DNA from: Rhyacophila brunnea | Taxonomy: Eukaryota; Arthropoda; Insecta; Trichoptera; Rhyacophilidae | Reading direction: 5' to 3' | Assembly: GCA_022495005.1 (NCBI GenBank) | Contig: JAGYXB010000110.1 | Location: 1 to 64,000, forward strand | DNA: 64,000 nt | In this document: positions 54,375-64,000 of the stretch, one piece after another | Position numbering within the stretch: position 1 is the first letter of the stretch | Layout: each line of letters starts with the position of its first letter | Notes under the pieces: generated by a model | Told to the model about the DNA's origin: nothing | The model's database searches: none | Seen by the model: only the letters and a program-made list of their open reading frames with translations | Position numbers and translations under genes: made by a program

Positions 54375-55289
54375 TTAATTTCCATCTAGCGGAGATTTGC
54401 TTTTATGAAGTCTTTCGTGTTTCTTTAGCCTACTAGATTCTGTACATTTATATTCACAGTAACTGCATTTAAATGGCTTCTCACCACTATGAATCATTTT
54501 ATGTGCCTTTAACCGATTGGATTGATTACATTTATAATCACAAACATCGCACTTGAAAGGTTTTTCACCACTATGAATCCTTTTATGTTTCTTTAGGTTA
54601 CTTGACTGTCTACATTTGAAATCGCATTCGTTACAAATAAAGGGAGTTTCTCCAGTATGACACATTTTATGCTTTCTTAAGCTACTAGATTGATTACATT
54701 GGAAATCGCAAACATTGCACTTGAAAGGCTTTTCAGCACTGTGAATCATTTTATGATTCTTCAAGTGACATTTTTGCGTAGATTTGTAATCACACAAGTT
54801 GCAACTGTACGGTTTTTCGCCAGTATGTATCATTTTGTGTACCTTTAAACTACTAGCGTGTTTGCATTTATAATCGCATTCATCGCAACCAAATCGATTC
54901 AGGTCACATTTATTTTTAGTATCACCAGACAAGTGTATAATCTGGTGTTCGTCTAGTATGCATTGAGATGAAAAAAAAGCAAAACACACACGACATACAA
55001 AATTATTTGTAAAAAATGAAGATTTTTTCAACTTAAGACAGACTTCTTTCCCGGATGTAAGTGTTATTTCTTTTTTAACGTGATTATATTTGTGAATTTT
55101 ATATTCTTCATTCTGGACTGCCGACTGAATCTCAGACGTGTGGTCAGCTGGTATAATATGTTGCAATTGATGTGTTTCGAAACTGCCATCGTATTGGTGA
55201 GATATTTTATTTTTTTCTATGGCTAAGCCATTATGTTGAATGTCAGTTGTCTCAGTTTTTATTTCATTTTGTAATATTAATGGAATCTT
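54375..55289 (-). CDS. gene D, 3' exon: 7 C2H2 zinc fingers (truncated array)
   Basis: 305 codons with stop, acceptor TTTACAG|AAG at 55290/55289. The open frame has no Met until further in (55166) because it is an internal exon. Linker: E-I-K-T-E-T, D-I-Q-H-N-G-L-A, H-V-K-K-E-I-T, S-G-K-E-V-C-L-K-L-K-K; divergent first finger C-R-V-C-F; six more fingers, the third with Ser for the extra Cys (D-Y-K-S). After the last His pair it ends H-K-S-K-S-P-L-D-G-N, right at the LINE tail. Fossil fingers beyond the LINE indicate a once longer array. Probable nuclear DNA-binding regulator; may still work with seven fingers. Confidence 0.85.
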   Translation of the reverse strand, partial: KIPLILQNEIKTETTDIQHNGLAIEKNKISHQYDGSFETHQLQHIIPADHTSEIQSAVQNEEYKIHKYNHVKKEITLTSGKEVCLKLKKSSFFTNNFVCRVCFAFFSSQCILDEHQIIHLSGDTKNKCDLNRFGCDECDYKCKHASSLKVHKMIHTGEKPYSCNLCDYKSTQKCHLKNHKMIHSAEKPFKCNVCDFQCNQSSSLRKHKMCHTGETPFICNECDFKCRQSSNLKKHKRIHSGEKPFKCDVCDYKCNQSNRLKAHKMIHSGEKPFKCSYCEYKCTESSRLKKHERLHKSKSPLDGN

Positions 55290-56462
55290 CTGTAAATTAA
55301 AAAAAACACATCAGTATAAACATAATAGACAAAACTTTATTTCATTTTATTGGATATAATAATTATACATAAGTACAGAGAAACAATAAGATGCTGTTCA
55401 TGTCTTCTGAAACAAAATACTTGGGCCGGTTAAAAGAGACAAAAAGTGGCGCATATGCGAACAATTTAAGCCCAATAAAGTCAATGTCTTGAGGGCGCGA
55501 AGCCACAAATGGGTCGGTCCAGCGCCATCTTTAGATCAATAAAGCCTAAGCATATCTTTTTGCACAAACAACGAGTGGTCCACTGTTCAACTGTCAAAAT
55601 CAGATCCCAGATTGCTTGGCATATTAATTCGCGCTTTCTCGTTTCAAATTGAATAATTATAAAAAATTATCAAATCAAATAATATATTAACTATCAGTGT
55701 TATTTATATACATTCCCGTTATTTATCAGCTGTCAAAGTCAGACTAGTACTTCACACAAAAACCGGTGGTAATATGGATTTCCAAAAAAATATGTAGCAT
55801 TGATCTATGCATTACATTAATTTTAGAAGGTGTGTTAATGTTAGTGTATTATTTATCATGTAACTCATCTATCCAATTCAAACCATTCCCTGAGTGAACA
55901 CGATAGACGCGTCAGTATGAAAACTTTATAGAAAATGACAGGTCATCCATAGACAACAACGGGAGGGGTGGAAAAAGTAGGACCAGTCGTTGTGAATGTA
56001 TCGGCTTTCTACTTCTGTCGGCAATGGTCGGTCACATTGTTAGTTGCGATGTATCTAGAGCTCTTCATAAAGTTCACGAAAGAACATCTTTAAGCATTCA
56101 GGTCCACTGCGGATAACGTCAAAGTGGACGAAGAAAGGCTGTGCGACCAATTAGAGAGAGAGAACTCGGGGACGAGGCCGAGTAGTAGACCATGAACCTG
56201 AATAGTGTGTAGCCCCAGCTTAACTTACTAACTTTAGATGAATTCACGTCATGTCTTGATAATCTTTAATTGTCATTATTCTGCCGGAGAGGCGATATGG
56301 TTCACACGCTTTAACCAGCGCAAATATTATCTTATCTCAACTGATTGAGCTGCCATTGATTTTCCCACAATTTTCACGTCTGATCTATCCATGGAGTACT
56401 TACTGTCTTTCTTGTTTTCACCACATTAAAAATATTATATAGGAACAAAGTCTAATAACTAA
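55290..56462. other. gene D intron, nothing recognised
   Basis: No family exon of type c or d found between the finger exon and exon b. The sequence around 55490-55560 is less AT-rich, without a recognisable element. Confidence 0.35.
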
Positions 56463-57245
56463 GTTGGTTACATGTAAATTGTACGTAACACATTTCACCG
56501 TAGCACAGTTCACCGTGAGCTTTCGTATCGGAAAGAGATGACCGTATACGGTCTCCAATTTTATTCGATTCAATATCAACATTAATTAAATTTTCATGGC
56601 TGATTTTGGCAAAATTCATGAATTTAAGAATGAATGCCTAATTTAACCTAAAAATAATCCAGTATATCGGCTATTTTTTTAATTTGTTTGCTGCTGGCTT
56701 CTTCTAAATAGTAAACCGACAAGAACCATGTTTTATTCAGACATGAATTTTATGACAGTACTATACGACCCAAAGAGGTTGGACGGTCTTTAATATACGG
56801 CCATATATTTTCACAGCATTTTAAAGCCTCAATTACATTGAGCTTCTTTACGAGCTGTTTATTGGCGAATTTACAATCTGCCTGTAAAGTCGCCCAGTGT
56901 AGTCATCGAATAAGCTAATAAGCAGGTTGTAAACACTCAACCGAGAAAAGTTGAAAGCCGGTCAACTTTACGCGCTACACGCCGGCATGTGGGTGCCGTC
57001 TGCGCAGTAGAGCGCAGTACCAACCTTTCGGTAAAAAAACAAACTACGTTCCGTCAAAATAGTCGCTGGCTTGTGGCTTCTCAGCGAATGGAAAGTTTTG
57101 TGTGTAATCATCAAATCGCAGTAGCTGAATCGCCCGCTTTTAAATTTGACAATTAACAGCTAGTAAAGAAGCTCAATGCAATTGAGGCTTAAGTGTGATA
57201 CGGCGAACTGCATACGTACAAGTTTGCGGACACGAACTAACTTAC
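56463..57245. repeat. dispersed palindromic repeat interrupted by a Harbinger MITE
   Basis: GGTTACATGTAAATTGTACG at the left and GTGTGATACGGCGAACTGCA at the right, as in 13766-14412, with the MITE 56825-57189 in between. Confidence 0.6.
56825..57189. mobile_element. Harbinger-type MITE, copy 1
   Basis: TIRs AGCCTCAATTACATTGAGCT and (reverse) AGCCTCAATTGCATTGAGCT, TAA at 56822-56824 and 57190-57192. 365 bp, nearly the same as 59401-59755. The 3-bp TAA duplication fits PIF/Harbinger. Confidence 0.8.
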
Positions 57246-57386
57246 CTGACTTGTTTTCCAATCCGAATCTGTACTTTGATCTATATATTTATTTCCAAGA
57301 CATGTGTCACTTGTAATTATTGATGTGTTTGGTTCACTGAGGTCCATAGGCTCTGGTTTGATAAAAACAGCAGGTACAATTTCCAC
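57246..57386 (-). CDS. gene D, short exon type b
   Basis: 141 bp, phase 0, acceptor TTTACAG|GTG, donor CAG|GTAAGT. 47 residues V-E-I-V-P-A-V-F-I-K-P-E-P-M-D...W-K-T-S-Q; aligns with gene B exon b in its first third. I-K-P-E fits the SUMO consensus. Confidence 0.75.
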
Positions 57387-57649
57387 CTGTAAATAACGAA
57401 AGTATGTACTTAATACATAACCCTTTATGTATTTGGTACAATGTAGTCAATAAAACCACGGGCTGATGATGCCCATCCCATTGGGTCCAATCATTGGTGA
57501 TGCTGAGTTGTGTAAGTAACGCCGGCATTACCAAAGACATAGTATGCTTATCAAAATTGGTGTTTTAATTTCTGTATTTTACGGAAATAAAACATAACAT
57601 CATAAGTTTTTGTAATCCAACCAATTATTGTAATTGTAACAGTAGCGAA

Positions 57650-58172
57650 ATGGAAAAAAATGGAAATGGGCAGGTCATGTAGCGCGACTACAAGACGAGA
57701 GATGAACAAAAATAATTACTTCATGGAACGGCCCTAAAGGGAAACGCTATAGAGGAAGTTCCCATGCGAGATGGCAATACGACATCATAAAGACAGCGGG
57801 CCCAAATTGGCTACAAATAGCCAAAAACAGAGTCCAGTGAGACTCTTTGGAGGAGGCCTTCACCCGAAGAGGGGTTCTTACAAACCAAACAAACCAATTA
57901 CATATCATTGTTTAATTTATAAACATTATCTAATAGTAGTATATACAAAATAAAAAATCTTAATATATATAATATATGTATTAAGTATACAAAAATATAA
58001 AAAATAAAAATAATTAATATTATATAGACTAGAAAATAAATAAATAATACAATCATAGATAGATATATATACATAATAGATATATTCATAGGTTCTATAT
58101 ATATTCATTAGATATAGTCAATTACTTTTGTTTGTAAGAAATAAAAAGGCTTATTATATTAATATGTAAAAT
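57650..58172 (+). mobile_element. 5'-truncated RTE LINE with 17-bp target duplication
   Basis: One frame reads K-W-K-W-A-G-H-V-A-R-L-Q-D-E-R...G-P-K-G-K-R-Y-R-G-S...A-G-P-N-W-L-Q-I-A-K-N-R...E-E-A-F, interrupted only by two TGA codons where the family has Trp. A TA-rich tail follows. ATTGTAACAGTAGCGAA flanks it at 57633-57649 and 58173-58189. Confidence 0.75.
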
Positions 58173-58179
58173 ATTGTAA

Positions 58180-58686
58180 CAGTAGCGAAGAGTGGAGAAA
58201 GGCTCTTATGATCCGCAGATAAAAAGTGCACATTAAATTTTGTTAGTCATACGTACCTATTTGTTTTTATTCCTTTATTTCAAAAATCAATTAAACCCTG
58301 CCCAACCAAACCATACTAGTTTTGGTATATTTTGGGCGATAAGACAAAATTGTGCACACTTTTTCATACATATTTATTTGTTTTCGTCTGATTAAAAATA
58401 CATACATAATATTAGTCAATACTTTATACTTTTATGAAATATCTCAAGTTATGTAATATGATTTAATTGCACAATTTAAGATATTTTATAGATACATACG
58501 TATTTTTTACTATTATTTATTATGATTTGGTTTCGCAGAGTTTAATTGAGTTTTAAAAAACTAACCAACACCATCTGTAAATTGTAATCTTAGTTCAATT
58601 AAAAACAAATAAAAGTATGACTGACAAAGTTTAGTGTGCACTATTTATGGCTGATCTTAAGAGCCTACCTCCACCCCTCGCCACTG
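58180..58686. mobile_element. hAT-like element with ~70-bp TIRs
   Basis: Left CAGTAGCGAAGAGTGGAGAA then AGGCTCTTATGATC; right reversed CAGTGGCGAGGGGTGGAGGT then AGGCTCTTAAGATC. Homologous to 19270-19692. Target duplication not identified, because a LINE landed at its left end. Confidence 0.6.
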
Positions 58687-59137
58687 GTACGTATCAATGG
58701 TGTTATCACTCTAAAATGAATAAAGAAGTGAGACCTCCAATATAAAAACAATTAAAAAATGGTTGTGTCGTACTTTTGTGTAGTCCCCGAGTGACCGTTT
58801 TTTTTTAAACAAATTAATGTTTTAATTGAAGACAGTATGTCTATACGCACATCCCTACCCTATAATATAATGATTGATTTCATTATCTGTTTTTCATTTT
58901 AAATTTAACATAATGTCCTCCATTCCAAGTCATTAATTTGCTCTCCATCTCATTTTTATATCTGGTAACCCAAATTAAACACCACTCCATCGATGGTATC
59001 CATATTTCAATCACTATACACCGAAATAAGTATCTAAATTTGGTAAAACGGTGTTGTAAACAAGTAAAATCGATAAAAACCAACTGGGTATTAAGTGAAA
59101 TGTCAAAATTAAATAATGTCTATCAACATAACCCTAC
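58687..59137. other. gene D intron, nothing recognised
   Basis: Non-repetitive AT-rich sequence between the hAT-like element and exon a. Confidence 0.3.
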
Positions 59138-59287
59138 TTCGTATTGCTGACATGTGAAGTTGTATTCTTGCTTTACATACAGCGTGTTCGTTGACAGTGT
59201 ATGATGGAAACTCTCCTCTGAATCATTACGAAAAAATTCGTTTGATTCTTGATCGTTATAATCCACTGGTTCTGTTTTTATGTCCAT
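59138..59287 (-). CDS. gene D, first coding exon (type a)
   Basis: 50 codons from ATG at 59287: M-D-I-K-T-E-P-V-D-Y-N-D-Q-E...L-Y-V-K-Q-E-Y-N...Q-Q-Y-E, donor TACGAA|GTAGGG (G at +4 instead of A, weaker than in the paralogs). Two psi-K-x-E motifs. A Harbinger MITE begins 113 bp upstream of the ATG, so the promoter or leader has been altered by it. Confidence 0.7.
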
Positions 59288-59400
59288 TTTTAAGGGGGCT
59301 TCGATTTTGCAATTAACAAAACTTTTGTTATTTTGTGCTGTATTGCCATAGACTAAAATACTATTTGTATTGCCATAAAATAAAATTTAAATATCATTAA

Positions 59401-59755
59401 GTCAATTACAATGAGCTTCTTTACGAGCTGTTTGTTGGCGAATTTATAATCTGCCTGTAAAGTCGCCCAGTGTAATCATCGAACAAGCTAACAAGCAGGT
59501 TGTAAACACTCTACCGAGAAAAGTTGAAAGCCGGTCAACTTTACACGCTACACGCCGGCGAGTGGGCCTACTGCGTCTGCGCAGTAGCAACCTCCCGGTA
59601 AAAAACGAACTACGCTCTGTCAAAATAGTCGCTGGCTTGTGGCTTCTCAGCGAATGGAAAGTTTTGTGTGTAATCAACAAATCGCAGTAGCTGAATCGCC
59701 CGCTTTTAAATTCGCCAACAAACAGCTCGTAAAGAAGCTCAGTGTAATTGACGCT
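59401..59755. mobile_element. Harbinger-type MITE, copy 2, upstream of gene D
   Basis: Starts GTCAATTACAATGAGCTTCT, ends (reverse) AGCGTCAATTACACTGAGCT; TAA on both sides (59398-59400, 59756-59758). Interior includes TGCGTCTGCGCAGTAG and GGTCAACTTTACACGCTACA, as in copy 1. Confidence 0.8.
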
Positions 59756-59758
59756 TAA

Positions 59759-60119
59759 GGCTATTCCTCAGTTGAGGCACGGTCTAAAAAGATTGTGGGA
59801 AGGTGTTGGGAGGATTGCGGGTCGCGGGTGCAAATGACGCATGCCAAACAAAATATAATTTGTCATATAAATCCAAAATGCGTCCATTTAATGTTCTGTT
59901 TATTGTTCTAGTAGTAACAATAATAATATATTCATTCAGATGTTTTCTTTTTAACGTTTTTAGTCATCTTTACACGATTTAAGAATTAATACCCCCGTCG
60001 CCATCACGAAACAAATTGACGTGTTCCCAGATTAACGGTCTCTCTCCGAATGGCAGCGAGTCCAAAATTTTTTCGCGCCTATAGTGGAAAATTATTTGCC
60101 GTTTCACTGATGTATCGCC
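59759..60119. mobile_element. TTAA-flanked MITE, copy 2
   Basis: TTAA at 59755-59758 and 60120-60123, ends GGCTATTCCTCAGTTGAGG and (reverse) GGCGATACATCAGTGAAACG; 361 bp, co-linear with 20857-21222. Abuts the Harbinger MITE and shares its flanking TAA. Confidence 0.75.
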
Positions 60120-60156
60120 TTAATGTAGTCAGTGCTGCTATCTTTTGTCACCGAAC

Positions 60157-60964
60157 CAGTGACGTCCCTTGGGGGTAGGCAGATTGAGCGTCGCTTAGAG
60201 GCGGCAGTTACTCGAAGGGCGGTTAATCGAGGAGAATCGTTTGGTACCTATATACTATAGAAATAGCTAAAATTATTTTGTTTACATGTTGTACAACAAT
60301 AGCATAGTAAAAAATATGGGAAAATAATAAATCTGTGTTGGTACGTATTGCTATTAATGATACCTACTGATAGGTAAGGGTTTACGGAGGGTGTTGATTT
60401 ACACTTTTCCACTTATTAAAAACACCGATTCAAGGACATTAAGTATATTTCGCTTGGCAAGTAACAATTAATTAACAACATTTTTTTTGTAAACACACGA
60501 CTTGGCGCGAAAAAGGTAACGAATCGTATTTAGAGGCGACGTATGGGCTCAAGGGTAGGTAGCCGACTGCCCGTAACCACCCTCGATCCCTCGTCCGCCC
60601 AGAAACAGATAACGGTAACTTTCTTTTTGTTTGTTTTGCTGTGCATCATCGTTTAGCCTTGACTCATTTACAGTTATAATAATATTATCATTATATTCAT
60701 CACTACCTACAAAGCAAATGTGTCAGAAATATCAATCAAATAAAACCCCAGAGTCTGATGATTTGGATAAGTGTCTAAAGTGTCTATATATAGATATGAT
60801 TTTGTATGTTTTTGTGGTGTATATTTTGTTAGTAATTTATCCATACAACACATTTATTAGTTATTGGATTCATGAATGGATGATACCTACTTAATATTGT
60901 ATAATAAAATGGGGCAGCATTTTGACGCTGCCTAGGGGCGGCATTTTGTCTAGAGACGTCACTG
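60157..60964 (-). mobile_element. CAGTGACGTCC-family MITE, long copy
   Basis: CAGTGACGTCCCTTGGGGGT to GTCTAGAGACGTCACTG; perfect 8-bp duplication CACCGAAC (60149-60156, 60965-60972). 808 bp, inverted relative to the copy at 51122. The 87-codon ORF at 60631 is inside and not convincing. Confidence 0.85.
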
Positions 60965-60972
60965 CACCGAAC

Positions 60973-61441
60973 TGCACATGATTGAAGTACAGACCAATAA
61001 AGTTAGCCGAAGAATGGGATGGGAGAGCCACTGTCGAAAACCACCCAATTAAGACTCGTAACTGGTCAAAATCTGGCTTTCGAATGAAATTTTCAAAATG
61101 GCGTCCTATGGTACCTAGTTCGTAGTTCCATTTTTGGCCATTCTAGATAAGTTTGTAGTTCTGTAGGTACATACATAAATATTTTTTTAAACACATACTT
61201 ATCTACATAGGTAGGTATATAAACATTCATTATGCCACAGCATGCGATGTTAACGCCCTCTCACATCCACGGAATCTACCATCAATGATGTTTGTAATAT
61301 TCGTAATTTCTGCGATAAGCAACGTATAACCTGCCTACTCGCACGTGACGTCAATAGTTTTATTATATCATATTCATAATATTATATTATTATTTACAAA
61401 ATTATTATAAATGCAGGAATTTTGTATTAATTTTCCACCTT
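60973..61441. other. no gene recognised
   Basis: AT-rich intergenic sequence beyond gene D. Confidence 0.3.
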
Positions 61442-61655
61442 GATGGCCAGCGGCTTAAGCGTCGGCATATAGCGTCGAGAGTCTCAGGTTCGAATCCTGG
61501 GTCTGGCAAGTACACAATATTGTTTTTAAATTTGTGTATGAGTCAGAATATGTACCTAATAGGTTGAGCAAGTGGCTGACATCCATTTCTCATAAAAATA
61601 AAATCTGTCAATACAAACCTCCATTCTGTGGAGGCCCATATGATCCTAGCCCAAA
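61442..61655 (+). repeat. tRNA-derived SINE-A copy
   Basis: GATGGCCAGCGGCTTAAGCG (box A), GGTTCGAATCCTGGGTCTGG (box B), tail CATTCTGTGGAGGCCCATAT...GATCCTAGCCC. Confidence 0.75.
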
Positions 61656-61712
61656 TGTTTGCTAATTATGTACCTAATATGTTCAATATAATAAAAATAC
61701 AAACAATAATAG

Positions 61713-61915
61713 CAACGATGGCCGCGGGGCTTAAGCGTTGGCTCATTGGGTCCTGGGTCTCAGGTTCGAATCCGGGGTATGACAAGTAGTACCTACACGT
61801 CATATTGTTTTTCAATTTGTGTATGAGTCAGAATATGGACCTAATAGGTTGAGCAAGTGAAAAGTAAGTAAAAACAAAATCTGTTACAAACCTCTACTCT
61901 GTGGAGGCCCCTAAA
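61713..61915 (+). repeat. tRNA-derived SINE-A copy
   Basis: CAACGATGGCCGCGGGGCTT, GGTTCGAATCCGGGGTATGA, tail CTCTACTCTGTGGAGGCCCC. Direct neighbour of the previous copy, same strand, 57 bp apart. Confidence 0.75.
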
Positions 61916-62024
61916 TGTCCAGAATAATTTATAGGTATGTTAATATTTTCGCTTTTGTTTTAATCAAAGAACATTTTAGATTACTGCTTCCTCACTTTTG
62001 ATGACCACAAGATTTGTTATTTTT

Positions 62025-62585
62025 GAAGTTATACTTCTTTTGGCGCGTTTGGGAAATCAGATCAGAGTGTATTTTCGGCGTGTGACATATAACACATAAT
62101 TTATTTTTTCACACGAAAAAATCGCCCTCGATTGGATTCAAACCAACGATTGTTCGGTTATCAGCCGAACGCACTACCTTTTCGCCACAGTATGATAATG
62201 CAATCGATTATACAGTATAATACTATAGTTTAGAATTGTTCCGTTGCCTAGGCAGTGTATTTATTATTGTCGGCCATTTGCAATTCCTTACGTAATCAAA
62301 CGATTAAACGTCAGTGACAGTTGGTACTTTAAAAATAATAACAACCAGAAACCACTATATAAATTAGTAATATAATTTAAAGTGTATAGAAATAAACCAA
62401 AGGCGATCCAACAAGCGGTCCTTTTTCTTGATTGTGTAATTTAACAAGATTTATATCTTATAATCTTAATCTTATCTTCTAATCTAATCTTAATCTTGTC
62501 TTCTAATCTTAAGATATATAAGAGCTAGCCAAAGAATCTAGGTTATCACAAGTTTTGTTTTGTTACGCCAAAGAAGTATAACTTC
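62025..62585. mobile_element. MITE-like TIR element with tRNA-like insert
   Basis: GAAGTTATACTTCTTTTGGC at the left and (reverse) GAAGTTATACTTCTTTGGCG at the right; TA follows the right end. 561 bp. Contains the tRNA-like sequence at 62128-62200 and an AATCTTAATCTTATCTTCT tandem at 62455-62515. Confidence 0.6.
62128..62200 (-). repeat. tRNA-like sequence (Ile-like loop), not a tRNA gene
   Basis: On the minus strand TTCGG-CTGATAA-CCGAA makes a perfect anticodon arm (GAT), and GTTGG-TTTGAAT-CCAAT a T arm. The 3' acceptor half CGAGGGC has no partner at the 5' side, so it is a tRNA-derived remnant. Confidence 0.45.
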
Positions 62586-64000
62586 TAACGCGCGTACATA
62601 AATACACACACCGATTTTTTTTTTTTTTGTATTATTATCTCGGACACGTGAAACCCAAATTTATATTTATTCATTTGTTACCACTTACCTACCTACTGCT
62701 GACTTGATTATCTCATCGATCCAAAGCACTTTGATCTCCCTCTCAGTATGCCATCATCCTTTGCAGTGCCAGCACTGAATAATGATAATTTTATTGTTTA
62801 CTTCTGTTCTTCGAATGATCTACACCCCTCGAAATGGAAAATTTTACAAACCGGATGACTCAATAATTAGGTAGCTACCTACCTATCTGAATATAGTACT
62901 TAGATAATTTTATTTGTCTGTAAATACATAAATTATATTTATCAGGGCACCCTGCGGAGTAAAAACAAAGAGAGAATTCAAAATATGAAAACAATTTTTC
63001 AAATTTAATCATTTATTCTGTAACATTAGGTGAACAATCAGATATTTAATAAATATATATTATAATAATTAATAGAGGTATTTATTGAAATCATTTTATT
63101 TCTCATCCTATGTGTTGTGAGAAATAATTACGTAGAAAAAATATAATTTTTAAAAGTAGGGACATATTGTGACAAATTAAATATCGTTGGGTTGGTACCT
63201 GTTTATTTTGTGTTTGTCAGTATGCAAAGAGTTTAGGCGGTGCAATGTAATACCCCGTTTACACGTGCATGGATGTACTGTGCACAGTAAGAAAATGTAT
63301 GTATTATCTTGCAGTTGACAAGATTGCGTACATAAATCAAACAAGATTGGAAGATTCTGAATTTCCAATGCGACAGTAAGATTATTTTCGATTTGCGTCT
63401 GCGCACTAGAGCGATCGTAGCGAACCTGCCGGCAAAAAAACGAACTAGGTACTCATTTTGAGCTCCGATTTTCAATACGACTTGTCAGAAAGTAGTATAA
63501 AATGACAACGTCGCGTTTCGCTTACTCTTGAATAATGAAATTAGAGAGACAGTCAGCACTTTTACGTATAAACAGTTATTGTCATGACAGTTTAAAATAA
63601 GCACAATTGCCAACAGTAATTCCATGCATGTGTACAGGAATATGATTCAAACGCTACACATTCTAATTCTAATAAATAAAATTACCTTTTATAATTGTTA
63701 ATTAAAGGACATTTGAGAACAATACCTTAATAACAGAATATTGTAACTTTAAAATTGAATATAATACAATCACATACCTATTTAACAATGTTATGCTATG
63801 TTAATTATTAGATCATATTATGTAAGTCTGACGGATAATTAAATTTTACAATATTATAATTCTTTATTATGATCCAAAAATGGTCACAGACAATATTCAC
63901 GAAACCATTGCAGGAGGCACCCAAGCAGAACGGTAGGTATTCAGGTGATCACACAAACGCCTATTGATTCATTTAATAATCCGAAAATATGTTAAACGTA
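62586..64000. other. right edge, no gene recognised
   Basis: Low-complexity T-run at 62616-62630. 63395-63455 resembles the centre of the Harbinger MITEs (TCTGCGCACTAGAGCG, GGCAAAAAAACGAACTAGG). The remainder is AT-rich. Confidence 0.4.

Noticed and set aside
57898..58108. overlapping Ile/Tyr-rich ORFs of 60-63 codons
   Set aside because: Pure TA-rich low-complexity sequence in the LINE tail.
60631..60894. 87-codon ORF with hydrophobic C-terminus
   Set aside because: Contained in the 808-bp MITE; no homology recognised and no conservation in the other copies seen here.

Overview
The window looks like nuclear DNA of an insect, most likely a moth or butterfly. This is inferred from AT-rich sequence full of TAGGTACCTA-type motifs, short GT-AG exons in long introns, tRNA-derived SINEs, 5'-truncated LINE tails and many small DNA transposons (hAT, Harbinger, Tigger/mariner, TTAA-flanked). 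Nothing bacterial or viral was seen.

The genes form a tandem array of paralogous C2H2 zinc-finger genes, all on the minus strand. A lies at 4946-9414, B at 15641-21665, C at 27888-35698 and D at 54375-59287. A fifth, more divergent member is cut by the left edge and shows only its first coding exon (701-874). Each complete gene has one large 3' exon with all the fingers (12, 11, 17 and 7 in A to D), preceded by two or three short exons of 126-150 bp. Every short exon is a multiple of 3, begins and ends in phase 0, and carries at least one psi-K-x-E motif (the SUMO-acceptor consensus). There are four short-exon types: a (start, M-D-I-K-T-E), b (K-P-E-P), c (V-K-V-E) and d (I-K-A/S-E). Gene A is a-d-fingers, B is a-b-c-fingers, C is a-c-d-fingers and D is a-b-fingers. 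The products are presumably nuclear DNA-binding regulators; no target can be read from the sequence.

The 3' ends of three arrays have been eroded. In gene A a hAT element (3489-4904) sits inside a thirteenth finger and both halves of that finger survive. In gene C the stop codon lies inside a decayed eighteenth finger. In gene D a LINE tail (54085-54372) separates the gene from fossil fingers at 53825-54062. Gene C also grew by tandem duplication of a four-finger and a three-finger block.

Between the genes nearly everything recognisable is mobile DNA. The largest gap (C to D, 36-54 kb) holds a complete 4634-bp Harbinger element with TTA target duplications, inserted in a tandem array derived from an RTE-type LINE 3' end. 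It also holds a GC-ended TIR element, a cluster of Tigger pieces including an open 320-codon ORF that has lost the DDE catalytic domain, and a MADF/BESS-like exon fragment. Several MITEs can be delimited to the base from matching TIRs and target duplications. The right edge (61-64 kb) has SINEs, one TIR element and no gene that I recognise. All calls come from reading by eye; splice sites are predictions.
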